DNA from: Ruegeria denitrificans
Lineage (GTDB): Bacteria; Pseudomonadota; Alphaproteobacteria; Rhodobacterales; Rhodobacteraceae
Reading direction: 5' to 3'
DNA: 64,000 nt
Assembly (NCBI RefSeq): GCF_001458295.1
Contig: NZ_CYUD01000001.1
Coordinates: 248,001-312,000, forward strand
Below the pieces are notes generated by a model. That model was given only the letters and a program-made list of their open reading frames with translations, had not been told where the DNA came from and ran no database searches. This document shows positions 16,942-24,819 of this stretch, piece after piece. Numbering within the stretch: position 1 is the first letter of the stretch; the number at the start of each line of letters is the position of its first letter. Position numbers and translations under genes: made by a program.

Positions 16942-17757
16942 ATGGACATGTCACGGGTCGTCGAGCAGGGGCTGGTTCTTCTGGGATGCGGCAAGATGGG
17001 ATCGGCCATGCTCGCCGGATGGTTAGAGCATGGCCTTCCTGCGTCAGCAGTCTGGGTGATTGATCCGAACCCCTCGGACTGGCTGAAGGCGCAGGGTGTC
17101 AATATCAACACACCGCTGCCCGAAGCCCCCGCCGTGGTGCTGGTCGCCGTCAAGCCGCAGATGATGGGCGAGGCCCTGCCTGCGATCAAAGCACTGGGCG
17201 GTGGCGACAGCCTGTTTGTATCCATAGCGGCCGGAACGTCGATTGCCACGTTTCAGGCTGTTCTGGGTGAGGGCACCCCAATCGTGCGCGCGATGCCGAA
17301 CACGCCGGCTGCAATCCGGCAGGGAATCACAGCACTTATTGGCAATGCGAATGCTTCCGACCCGGATGTCGCGTTGGCCGAAAACCTGCTGTCCGCCATT
17401 GGCGAGACCGTTCGGCTGGAAGATGAGGCACAAATGGACGCCGTTACCGGGCTCAGCGGTTCAGGGCCAGCCTATGTTTTTCATCTGATTGAAACGCTCG
17501 CCGCTGCCGGTCAGGCTCAGGGCTTGCCGCATGAGCTGGCGATGAAGCTGGCCAAGTCCACCGTAGCCGGGGCAGGGGCATTGGCCTTGGCGGCCGAGGA
17601 AGATCCCTCGCAACTGCGCGTTAACGTCACCTCGCCCAACGGCACAACGCAAGCCGCGCTTGAGGTTCTGATGCACGAGGACGAGGGCTTTCCCGACCTG
17701 CTGCACCGCGCGGTCAAAGCAGCAACTGACCGATCCAAGGAGCTGTCCCGTGAGTGA
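16942..17757 (+). CDS. proC: Pyrroline-5-carboxylate reductase
   Basis: This 271-residue enzyme makes proline from pyrroline-5-carboxylate with NAD(P)H. The N-terminal Rossmann motif is LLGCGKMGSAMLAGWL, and the C-terminal signature is MDAVTGLSGSGPAYVFHLIE. The frame is open from 16924, but GGAGAGGGG at 16928-16936 favours the ATG at 16942 (MDMSRVV). Its last 8 bases overlap the GTG start of csaA, so proC, csaA and the hydroxyacid dehydrogenase gene form one operon. Confidence 0.93.
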   Translation: MDMSRVVEQGLVLLGCGKMGSAMLAGWLEHGLPASAVWVIDPNPSDWLKAQGVNINTPLPEAPAVVLVAVKPQMMGEALPAIKALGGGDSLFVSIAAGTSIATFQAVLGEGTPIVRAMPNTPAAIRQGITALIGNANASDPDVALAENLLSAIGETVRLEDEAQMDAVTGLSGSGPAYVFHLIETLAAAGQAQGLPHELAMKLAKSTVAGAGALALAAEEDPSQLRVNVTSPNGTTQAALEVLMHEDEGFPDLLHRAVKAATDRSKELSRE

Positions 17758-18088
17758 GATTACATTCGACGAATTCCTCAAGGTCGACATTCGCGTGGGC
17801 GAGGTGACCCGGGCCGAGCCTTACCCCGAGGCCCGCAAGCCCGCGATCAAGATGTGGATCGACTTTGGCGATGAGATTGGGGAGCGTAAAACCTCAGCCC
17901 AGGTCACCGCGCATTACGATCCATCAACTTTGGTCGGCAAGCAGGTGATGGCCGTCGTGAACTTCCCGCCGCGCCAGATCGGTCGGTTCATGTCCGAGGT
18001 CTTGGTGCTGGGCCTGCCCGATGAAAACGGAGAGATCGTCCTGATCGGCCCGGATGGTGAAGTTCCTATCGGCGGGCGGATGCACTGA
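17750..18088 (+). CDS. csaA: tRNA-binding protein CsaA
   Basis: This 112-residue protein is a stand-alone OB-fold tRNA-binding (EMAP-like) domain: FLKVDIRVGEVTRAEPYPEA near the start, KTSAQVTAHYDP, and VNFPPRQIGRFMSEVLVLG. CsaA was described in Bacillus as having export-related chaperone activity, and it binds tRNA. The start is GTG at 17750 inside the end of proC. The stop shares one base with the next start (TGATG). Confidence 0.9.
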   Translation: MSEITFDEFLKVDIRVGEVTRAEPYPEARKPAIKMWIDFGDEIGERKTSAQVTAHYDPSTLVGKQVMAVVNFPPRQIGRFMSEVLVLGLPDENGEIVLIGPDGEVPIGGRMH

Positions 18089-19038
18089 TGAAACTGCTGA
18101 TTGCCCGTCCAATGACTGCCGCCGTCGAGGCCCGCGCTCGCAGCGCGTTCGATGTTGAAATCCGTAGCAACACCTTGCCTATGTCGTCCGAGGAAATGCT
18201 ACGTGCATTGAAGGATTTCGATGTTGTCGTGCCAACATTGGGTGACCAGTTCTCGGCTCAGATTTTCGCGGATGTCCCCAACCCTCGTTGCAAGCTGCTC
18301 GCCAATTTTGGCGTCGGTTACAACCATATCGACGTTAACGCCGCCCACGCGGCTGGTATTGCGGTCACGAACACCCCTGGCGCCGTCACCGATGCGACGG
18401 CCGATATTGCTATGACGCTGTTGCTGTCCACGGCCCGCCGCGCGGGTGAGGGCGAACGGCTGGTCCGCGTAGGTGAATGGCAAGGATGGCACCCGACGCA
18501 GATGCTGGGCCACCATGTTACCGGCAAGTGTGTCGGCATCGTTGGTATGGGCCGGATCGGTCAGGCCATTGCCCGACGCTGTCATTTCGGGTTCGGGATG
18601 CAGGTTTCGTATCAGTCGCGCAGCCCGAAAGACATGGAGTTTCCCGCAGAATACATCGCCGATCTGTCGGCTTTGGCGGCCTCGGTCGATTTCCTTGTGA
18701 TTGCCGTACCCGGCGGGGCCGAAACCTGCCACCTGATCAACGTGCAGGTGCTTGAGGCGATGAATCCATCCGGCATCCTGATCAATATTGCCCGCGGAGA
18801 GGTCATCGACGAAACCGCCCTGATCGCTGCACTGCAATCCGGTCAGATCGCGGGCGCTGGGTTGGATGTCTATGAATTCGAACCCGTTGTTCCGCAAGCG
18901 CTGCGCGATATGGAAAACGTGACCCTGTTGCCGCATTTGGGAACAGCCACCGAGGAAGTGCGCAGTGACATGGGCCATATGGCGCTTGATAACGTGGCGG
19001 CCTTTGTCGAAGGTCGGACGCTGCCAAACCCGGTTTAA
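18088..19038 (+). CDS. D-2-hydroxyacid dehydrogenase (glyoxylate/hydroxypyruvate reductase type)
   Basis: This 316-residue protein belongs to the D-isomer-specific 2-hydroxyacid dehydrogenases. The NAD(P) motif is GIVGMGRIGQAIARR. Catalytic residues fit the family: Arg in NIARGEVIDE, Glu in YEFEPVVP and His in LPHLGTATEE. The closest functional guess is GyaR-like glyoxylate or hydroxypyruvate reductase; the substrate is not proven. It overlaps csaA by one base and meets tdk tail to tail with a 4-base overlap. Confidence 0.85.
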   Translation: MKLLIARPMTAAVEARARSAFDVEIRSNTLPMSSEEMLRALKDFDVVVPTLGDQFSAQIFADVPNPRCKLLANFGVGYNHIDVNAAHAAGIAVTNTPGAVTDATADIAMTLLLSTARRAGEGERLVRVGEWQGWHPTQMLGHHVTGKCVGIVGMGRIGQAIARRCHFGFGMQVSYQSRSPKDMEFPAEYIADLSALAASVDFLVIAVPGGAETCHLINVQVLEAMNPSGILINIARGEVIDETALIAALQSGQIAGAGLDVYEFEPVVPQALRDMENVTLLPHLGTATEEVRSDMGHMALDNVAAFVEGRTLPNPV

Positions 19039-19613
19039 GACCCGACCGCCTCACGCCAGTGTTTGCGGCAGAGCGAGACGTAAGTCTCGTTCCCGCCGAT
19101 CTGCACCTGTGCGCCCTCGGTGATGGTGTTGCCGTTTTCGTCCTGACGAATCACCATCGTCGCCTTGCGCCCGCATTTGCAAATCGTACGGACCTCGCGC
19201 ATCTCATCGGCCAGCGCCAGCAAGGCGGCTGAGCCCGGAAACAGATGCCCCTGAAAATCCACCCGAAGCCCGTAAGCCAGAACCGGCACTTTCAGGTCAT
19301 CCACTGCACGGGCCAATTGCCAGACCTGATCTTCCGTCAGAAACTGCGCCTCATCAACAAAAACGCAGGTGATTTTACTTTGATCCAGCCGTGATTTGAT
19401 CATGGCAAAGACGTCATCTTCGTTTGCGAATGTATCGGCTTCGGCGGAAATCCCTATCCGTGACGCGATCTTTCCGACACCGGCGCGCCCGTCAAGCGCT
19501 GCGGTCATCAGATAAGTGTCCATGCCCCGCTCACGATAGTTGTGCGAGGCCTGCAGCAACACGGTCGATTTGCCCGCGTTCATGGTGGAATAATTGAAGT
19601 ATAGCTTTGCCAT
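19035..19613 (-). CDS. tdk: Thymidine kinase
   Basis: This 192-residue type II thymidine kinase phosphorylates thymidine for salvage. The P-loop is STMNAGKSTVLLQ at about residues 9-21, the Walker B-type VDEAQFL follows, and four Cys/His zinc-lasso ligands lie in CKCGRKA and the late LCRKHW. The frame is open to 19805, but the family N terminus, MAKLYFNYSTMN, starts at 19613. The stop overlaps the stop of the convergent dehydrogenase gene. Confidence 0.93.
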   Translation of the reverse strand: MAKLYFNYSTMNAGKSTVLLQASHNYRERGMDTYLMTAALDGRAGVGKIASRIGISAEADTFANEDDVFAMIKSRLDQSKITCVFVDEAQFLTEDQVWQLARAVDDLKVPVLAYGLRVDFQGHLFPGSAALLALADEMREVRTICKCGRKATMVIRQDENGNTITEGAQVQIGGNETYVSLCRKHWREAVGS

Positions 19614-19969
19614 GCGCCCGGGTCTAAATGGCAAGACCAGACGGGGCAAGGTATCAAAAGCCGTTAAAGAAGCGACGTCGCCGTTGTCATTGCAGGGACT
19701 GAGCTTACGCTCAAAAGGGGATGGACCCCCCACGCCTACAACAGCGACGCCGTCGGCCAACATGCGGCCTATACAGAGCAAGGCATAATGACGCCCCGCA
19801 ATCACTCGTTACCGGCCGGAACGGCCGCCACTCACTCACAAAACCCCTGCATATCTGAGGGATAGCCAATTTATGACATTTCAATTATGAATCGAATATG
19901 GGAATTTTCCTGTCCCTTTCCCCCACAGGGGCAGATGTTGTGGGCGAGGCAGGCAGCAAAGGTAAAAAC

Positions 19970-20431
19970 ATGGCAGATATCGGGGCCTACCTGAAAAAGC
20001 ACACAGAGGCGTTGGTCAAAGACGTCGGCATTGAATCCGCGTGCGAGATCACCGGGAAATCCAAGGCAACTCTGGGGCGGTATTATTCAGACAATGCCGA
20101 ACATGCCGACCGGTTCATGCCCGTGGATGCCGTGGCCCGGCTTGAGGCTGTGTCGAACTATCCTCATGTGACATCGGCGCTCGCCGATCTGAAGAATATT
20201 ACCTTGTCCTATGACGGCCGTAACTCGGACAAACCGCGCACTGGCGGGGTGAATTCCGACGTCATTGCGCTGAGTCAGCGGTTTGCTATGCTGATGACCG
20301 AATACCAGGCTGCCATCGAAGACGGCATCATTACCGTGAACGAGGCCAAGCGATTGCTGAGGGAAACCAGTCAGCTGCAACAGGTGCTGATCGAGATGAA
20401 GCTGCATCTAGAAGAGGAAAGCGTGAGTTAG
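19970..20431 (+). CDS. Hypothetical HTH-like protein
   Basis: This 153-residue protein is not assigned to a named family. Residues about 16-33 (SACEITGKSKATLGRYYSD) look like a helix-turn-helix of the phage-regulator type, and the C-terminal half is helical and charged. That suggests a small DNA-binding protein. An in-frame ATG lies at 19898, but the ATG at 19970, after a purine-rich AAAGGTAAAAAC, fits better. It is the last ordinary gene before the EF-hand cassette region. The function is unknown. Confidence 0.6.
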   Translation: MADIGAYLKKHTEALVKDVGIESACEITGKSKATLGRYYSDNAEHADRFMPVDAVARLEAVSNYPHVTSALADLKNITLSYDGRNSDKPRTGGVNSDVIALSQRFAMLMTEYQAAIEDGIITVNEAKRLLRETSQLQQVLIEMKLHLEEESVS

Positions 20432-20710
20432 GTCTGATCGCTAACCTTCCCGCGAAAAATACCTGCAGTCACGGGCTTCAAAGGTCCGCTTTGCGGACTT
20501 TGCTGTCATTCGATCTGTGGCTTTCGCTGACGCAGCATCGTCTCGCAGGAGCAGCACTGAATTAGTCTTGTCACAGCAAGCCTCGCCACAGCGGCCGTTC
20601 AAACCGCGTACAACGACCATGATCGAAAACGTACCTTCGCCACGTGGCCGGTTATGCGAACGACGTGGGACTTTGCCGCCATCGTCCCCGCGGGTATTGG
20701 CTGGCACAGT

Positions 20711-21084
20711 ACTTGCTCGCGTGTGCAACACCTTAGTTTGGGCTTCCCGAAGCGTCGGGAGCGCATCGATCAGCAGCTTGTGCCACAAACTCGGTTCGGC
20801 ATCGATTTCCAACGACATGTCACAGGCGACCGGCAGAGAGATATTGAGCCGTGCTTGAGACCAGGTTCGCACCAACGCCCGGGTGTGCGAAGAAACAGGC
20901 TTCCTGCGGGCGTTAACTTTGCTCCGCTCTTCCCGCATTCGAAGACAGGCTGACCTAGCTGATATTCCAGAGGACGAACGCGAATGCTGACCGTTGATTG
21001 TGTGATGTGCACCATTTCAGCGGCACCAAAGAAGCTGCCGGTCTCAACCTCCAAGGGGGTTGTTCGTGCAAATTCAATGTCCAT
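20711..21084 (-). pseudogene. LysR-type regulator remnant (cassette 1)
   Basis: Codons 1 to about 66, from the ATG at 21084, encode a LysR HTH very like the intact gene at 22937-23800 (MDIEFART, then HITQSTVSIRVRPLE, QLGQPVFE, LTPAG). Near 20880-20890 the frame shifts by one base. The homology then continues in another frame as ALVRTWSQARLNISLP and EPSLWHKLLIDALP, ending near 20711. The effector-binding domain is missing. What follows to 20441 is unrelated and unrecognised. Several conserved residues have drifted, which suggests old decay. It stands divergent to the EF-hand gene at 21350, as in the other two cassettes. Confidence 0.85.
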
Positions 21085-21088
21085 ACTT

Positions 21089-21136
21089 ACCTATTTGTAG
21101 TTCCGATATCATCGTCAACATAAATTTGTTTTTCAA
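21089..21136. promoter_or_regulatory. Putative LysR operator, cassette 1
   Basis: Just outside the LysR start lies ACCTATTT, then the dyad CGAT-ATC-ATCG (21104-21114), then an AT-rich TTTTTCAA. The same order and spacing recurs at 23807-23854 and 26118-26165. A possible promoter toward the EF-hand gene follows, with CATATT at 21153-21158; cassette 3 has the same hexamer at a matching distance. Confidence 0.6.
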
Positions 21137-21349
21137 ACCATTCGATTGACCCCATATTGTCTGTGTAGCGGTCAGTAGCAGTCACATGTTCGGAACACGA
21201 TCCATGATATTGTGAGAAGTGTCGCACCCGATCTCTCGTGACGCCGACGCCTGTGTGAGGAGTTTTCACGGTCCCGCGCTTGGGCCGCTACATCAACAAT
21301 GAAGATCTCAACCTGGGATCCCTTGGATGCCCCATTCATGGAGAAAAAC

Positions 21350-21598
21350 ATGAGCCGCGTATCAATAGGTGCACTACTCGCGATGCTGATGGTGACATCG
21401 GCTTTTGCAATGCCCGCCGAAATCGATACCGATGGTGATGGAATGGCGTCTTTTGCCGAAATCCAGGCGTTTTATCCTGAAGTGACAGAAGAACTATTCG
21501 GAGAGATCGACCTTGATGACGACGGATACGTCAATGATGAAGAATTCCTGGAAGCGGTCGGAGAAGAACTCATCCCTGATCCGGTAACTGACGCGTAG
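21350..21598 (+). CDS. Secreted 82-residue EF-hand protein (cassette 1)
   Basis: This protein has a 20-residue signal peptide ending SAFA before Met21. The mature part of 62 residues holds two canonical EF-hand loops, DTDGDGMASFAE (26-37) and DLDDDGYVNDEE (54-65), with acidic residues at positions 1, 3, 5 and 12. It should bind calcium in the periplasm or outside. It is acidic and has no Cys. The start at 21350 is set by GGAG at 21340-21343; an in-frame ATG at 21299 would spoil the signal peptide. Two paralogues of exactly the same length lie at 24096 and 26379. The SPW-like gene follows 26 bases downstream. Confidence 0.85.
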   Translation: MSRVSIGALLAMLMVTSAFAMPAEIDTDGDGMASFAEIQAFYPEVTEELFGEIDLDDDGYVNDEEFLEAVGEELIPDPVTDA

Positions 21599-21624
21599 CC
21601 AGGAGGTCGCAGAGTGTTTGACAC

Positions 21625-22146
21625 ATGTCTAACAGCACACGGATCAAAAGACTGTTCTTAGCTGCTGCAGGCTTCTCGCTGCTCCTGTCCCCCTTCGTCA
21701 TGCTCAGCCAGGCCAGCACGTCCGCTGGAACCTCGGCCCTGGTAGTTCTTGTTTCGATGTCCATAGGTTTTCAGGCGTTGGTGACCGCAGTATTGAATTC
21801 GCAACATTATTGCTGGGTTCGTGGCGCCTTGGGAATGGCATTGGGAATTGCAATACTGGGAGGTACGTCGGCGCTCGGCGACGCCGAACAGTACACGGTC
21901 GCACTAAGTGCCAGCATCGCAGGGGTTACTATCATCTCAATCGCAGTTGCCGAGTGTTTTGGTAACAATCAAAACGGCCGCTCCCAGGCAGGTGAAGGGC
22001 GGGAAATTGCCCTGTATTCATTGCGCTACTGGCACCGGCTGGGTGAGCCACGGAAGGCTCCAGAGACGATCTTAGCCTTCAGGTCAAGCTGTCAGAGGTC
22101 AGGTAAGCCGACAAAATCGATCCACCCTGTGACGATCAGCGGTTGA
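21625..22146 (+). CDS. SPW-like small membrane protein (cassette 1), extended C terminus
   Basis: This 173-residue protein has about four membrane segments in residues 8-118. The first carries the LLLSPFVML motif, matching the SPF of its paralogues at 24368 and 26646. This resembles the SPW repeat family of small integral membrane proteins of unknown function. After about residue 120 the sequence turns hydrophilic and unlike the paralogues (cassette 3 stops there), so this copy may have lost its original stop. It follows the EF-hand gene by 26 bases and is presumably co-transcribed. Confidence 0.65.
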   Translation: MSNSTRIKRLFLAAAGFSLLLSPFVMLSQASTSAGTSALVVLVSMSIGFQALVTAVLNSQHYCWVRGALGMALGIAILGGTSALGDAEQYTVALSASIAGVTIISIAVAECFGNNQNGRSQAGEGREIALYSLRYWHRLGEPRKAPETILAFRSSCQRSGKPTKSIHPVTISG

Positions 22147-22404
22147 CGTACTGGTAACTGGTGTTTTGCCGTCAAGAGACCTCGTAAGAAAACCACGCCG
22201 ACAAGTTCACCGAGATCGTTAATTATGTATCGGGAACTTTCTTTCACCCCGTCAACTTAGGAGCCAGATGTCCGAAAATAGACTGCGTCCAAGGAGGATT
22301 TATTGACAAAACGAATATCAACGCGCAGATAAATTCGCTTTTCAGAATTCCGTGGCGCGCGTAGCTTTGAGCAATGATGCAATCGTTGGTCTAAGGAATC
22401 AGAG
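22147..22404. other. Gap after cassette 1
   Basis: These 258 bases lie between the cassette 1 membrane gene and a small basic gene. No frame with a ribosome binding site, no clear terminator and no repeat was seen. Confidence 0.4.
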
Positions 22405-22566
22405 ATGGCCAAGCAGAAACCCGTAGATAAGTATTTCCGCGACCAGGATCGCAGCCCTACGAGCATCTTGTCTCGCTTGAAGTCAAAAAAACAGATGCGC
22501 AAGTTTGCCAAGAAACACGCCAAAACCTGGCGTGAAGATTTTTACGGTTCACCCGCCCAGAACTAG
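22405..22566 (+). CDS. Small basic protein, 53 residues
   Basis: The peptide starts MAKQKPVDKYFRDQDRSP and is rich in Lys and Arg, with a KSKKQMRKFAKKHAK core and a Trp and Phe-Tyr pair near the end. It has no membrane segment, and its charge would suit nucleic acid binding; that is inference. AAGGA at 22394-22398 is well placed for the ATG. It lies between cassettes 1 and 2 and matches no family I recognise. Confidence 0.55.
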   Translation: MAKQKPVDKYFRDQDRSPTSILSRLKSKKQMRKFAKKHAKTWREDFYGSPAQN

Positions 22567-22725
22567 CTTTCCGGCTACTACTTGAGTCCAACAGGGGGCA
22601 TGAAGCCTGCATGCCGCTAAAAAGCGCATGCAGGTATCTTTTGCTGCATAATCCGAAAATTTGGCTTCAGCGATTGGCACACTCACATACCAAACGTCCT
22701 TGAAACACCAAAAGGAGACACTGCA

Positions 22726-22887
22726 ATGACAACACTCACCATGAAAGACAGACGTCTTTGGATCGCGGGTGTCGCGGCGACCGTTGTTCTTGTCGTCGCT
22801 GTCGCTTACGTCAGCGGCTACTTTGGCGACGGACCAACTGAGACACTGATACCTACCAGCCCTGAGGTTTCGTCACCGGAGGGATGA
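22726..22887 (+). CDS. Small single-pass membrane protein, 53 residues
   Basis: The peptide begins MTTLTMKDRRLWIAG. One membrane segment covers about residues 12-30 (GVAATVVLVVAVAYVSG), followed by a Pro/Ser/Thr-rich tail of about 20 residues on the far side. AAAGGAGA at 22711-22718 is a strong ribosome binding site. It is convergent with the intact LysR gene that ends 50 bases further on. The function is unknown. Confidence 0.6.
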   Translation: MTTLTMKDRRLWIAGVAATVVLVVAVAYVSGYFGDGPTETLIPTSPEVSSPEG

Positions 22888-22936
22888 TCGACTAGCTTAG
22901 TGATCGGATGCGCTGACGCAGTATGCGTCAACGCAT

Positions 22937-23800
22937 TCACTTTGCACCGGTCAGCAAGGATCGTGCGACTTCCTTCAGGTAACTGGCCGCCTGGCCTGGA
23001 AAGCTGTCACTTTGTTCTCTGTTAAAAACAGCATGAGCTGCGTAGGCAAACCTAGGTGCACTATTTACGATTCGTAGCGATCCGTCCTTGATCCCTGCTT
23101 CAACAATTCGGCGCGGAAAGTAACCCGACGCTGGTGTGGACATCAGGTATTGCAGCCCGAGTGTTCCGATTTCCAGGTGCAAGCCTGGCGTGACAAGGTC
23201 AGGAAAATTCAGTAGGTGATCCGCCCGAAATTCGGGTCCCCAATCAACAAAAATGTAACGGCCGCCGAGTGGATTTCCCAATTCTTCCATGTCGCTGCTG
23301 ACGAGGACAAATTCGTCTTCAAAGAGCTGCAGTGCAACAAGCCCAACCGTATTTCTGGGACGGTACATGACTGCGAGGTCTAGAATGCCATCTTCGACTT
23401 GCTGGTTCAGATCAACTGCATTGGCCCAGGACGCTTTGACGGCCACGTTTGGCAACGTGTTCTCCAAGCCTGGCATAGCTGTGGTCAAGAACCCATCCCA
23501 CAGGCTGGGGAATGCACCGATTTCAAGTGAGGCATAGAGTTCGGCAGGCAATGCGGCATCCAGCTTTGCCTGCGTCCATGTTCGCACAAGCGTGACTGCG
23601 TGCCGCTGAAAATGCACGCCTGCTGGCGTCAAAGTTGCCCCTGTCTTGCTCCGTTCAAAGACGGGTTGCCCAAGCTGTTGTTCAAGGGTTCTGATGCGCA
23701 TGCTTACCGTCGATTGGGTAACGTGCACCTTATCTGAGGCTTCGAGAAAGCTACCGGTTTCGACGACGGCAAGGAAGGTTCGGGCGAGTTCGATATCCAT
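22937..23800 (-). CDS. LysR-type transcriptional regulator (cassette 2, intact)
   Basis: This 287-residue protein has the N-terminal winged HTH (VHVTQSTVSMRIRTLEQQLG at about 26-45) and a periplasmic-binding-like effector domain from about 90. A conserved block, DWGPEFRADHLLNFPDLVTP, is shared with the second intact copy at 24820. It is divergent from the EF-hand gene at 24096. The gap holds a dyad operator 20 bases from its start, so autorepression and control of the cassette are likely. The effector is unknown. Two broken relatives lie at 20711-21084 and 25918-26112. Confidence 0.9.
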   Translation of the reverse strand: MDIELARTFLAVVETGSFLEASDKVHVTQSTVSMRIRTLEQQLGQPVFERSKTGATLTPAGVHFQRHAVTLVRTWTQAKLDAALPAELYASLEIGAFPSLWDGFLTTAMPGLENTLPNVAVKASWANAVDLNQQVEDGILDLAVMYRPRNTVGLVALQLFEDEFVLVSSDMEELGNPLGGRYIFVDWGPEFRADHLLNFPDLVTPGLHLEIGTLGLQYLMSTPASGYFPRRIVEAGIKDGSLRIVNSAPRFAYAAHAVFNREQSDSFPGQAASYLKEVARSLLTGAK

Positions 23801-23806
23801 ACGGCA

Positions 23807-23854
23807 CCTATTTGCATTTACGATAATATCGTCATGTTAAATTCGTTATTCAAG
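23807..23854. promoter_or_regulatory. Putative LysR operator, cassette 2
   Basis: ACCTATTT precedes the dyad ACGAT-AAT-ATCGT (23820-23832), followed by TTAAATTCGTTATTCAA. This is the best-preserved copy of an element also found at 21089-21136 and 26118-26165, always between a LysR start and an EF-hand gene. Confidence 0.65.
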
Positions 23855-23920
23855 TTTGAACGAATGTGAGAATTTGATCCTGCGAGCGACTCTCGCTCGC
23901 TGTGATCAGGAGCATTTCAC

Positions 23921-24025
23921 ATGAAATCGACATCCAAACCCAAGCCCAAACCCTCGTCGAAACCGGAGTCCAAGGACAAACCAACGGTCGGCGCTGCCAA
24001 AGCCGGACACAACTCGGATCGCTAA
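23921..24025 (+). CDS. Possible 34-residue Lys/Pro/Ser-rich peptide
   Basis: The frame encodes MKSTSKPKPKPSSKPESK and a short tail ending in HNSDR. CAGGAGCA at 23907-23914 is a good ribosome binding site. It is low-complexity and strongly basic, with no signal peptide. It lies between the operator and the EF-hand gene of cassette 2, a place where cassettes 1 and 3 have no such frame. It may be translated as a leader; function is unknown. Confidence 0.45.
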   Translation: MKSTSKPKPKPSSKPESKDKPTVGAAKAGHNSDR

Positions 24026-24095
24026 GCGCCTCCGAGATCGCCCCAAAAACAACAAGGGCTGCTTGAGGGCAGCCCAATCGAGAAAGGAGAATACA

Positions 24096-24344
24096 ATGAA
24101 TCGCTTTTTCTACGCTGTTTTCCTCGCCTCTATTCTTGCCACAACGGCTGGCGCAATGACCGCCGATGTTGACACGGATGGCGATGGCTTCGCTTCGATG
24201 GCGGAACTTCAGGTGGTCTACCCTGACCTGACAGAAGAGGTGTTTCAGGAAATCGACACTGATGGTGACGGCCTCGTCAATGACGAAGAGATGCTCGTTG
24301 CCATCGATGCCGAACTGATCGCTGATCCCGAAGGCGACACGTAA
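24096..24344 (+). CDS. Secreted 82-residue EF-hand protein (cassette 2)
   Basis: This is a paralogue of the proteins at 21350 and 26379, with identical length and loop positions. The signal peptide ends TAGA before Met21. The EF-hand loops are DTDGDGFASMAE (26-37) and DTDGDGLVNDEE (54-65), both with full calcium-ligand sets; the second is the most canonical of the six loops in the family. AAAGGAG at 24083-24089 sets the start at 24096. The longer in-frame start at 24063 would put charge before the signal peptide. The membrane gene follows 23 bases on. Confidence 0.87.
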   Translation: MNRFFYAVFLASILATTAGAMTADVDTDGDGFASMAELQVVYPDLTEEVFQEIDTDGDGLVNDEEMLVAIDAELIADPEGDT

Positions 24345-24367
24345 AAGCCGACCGGTGAACGCTTGCC

Positions 24368-24819
24368 ATGCAAACGTCTGATCTGTTCCGATGGCTCTAT
24401 ACCACAACTGGACTCTGGTTGATCCTGTCCCCCTTTTTGATCTTCAGTCGGTTCGCCCTATCCCAAGGTGTGGTAACCAATGAAGCGGTGACCTTGATGG
24501 TATTCGGCCTGCTTGCCCTTGTTATCTTATCGCGAGTCTCTGCTGCAAGAGGCACGGTGCAATTCAAATTGCCATTGGCAGCGTTCTCGGAGACGGACTG
24601 ATCATGTCGCCCTGGTTGTTTGGATTTTCCGGCAATGTCGTGGCGGCGTGGTACACCGGACTGATCGGTCTTGGTGTTTTGGTGACAACTCTGTTTGCAT
24701 TGGTGAATTGCACCGGTGAAGTCTCAAACCGAGTTGAGTACTTAGTAAGTTTGTTACCGAGGGGTGGGAAACCGCCCCTCACTCCTTTGGACCATTCCGG
24801 AACGCATGGAAGTAACTAG
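24368..24819 (+). pseudogene. SPW-like membrane protein (cassette 2), frameshifted
   Basis: The first frame, from ATG 24368, gives a membrane segment with GLWLILSPFLIF and a second helix, then runs out of homology after about residue 64 and stops at 24601. The continuation lies in another frame from about 24560: AIGSVLGDGLI, then MSPWLFGFSGNVVAAW and one more helix, ending at 24819. The shift equals the loss of one base near 24555-24565 (GGTGCAATTCAAATT). Joined, the two parts match cassette 3's intact protein. An ATG at 24604 could still yield the second half. A hairpin, GAGGGGTGG/CCGCCCCTC, lies at 24759-24780. The stop abuts the next LysR start. Confidence 0.7.
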
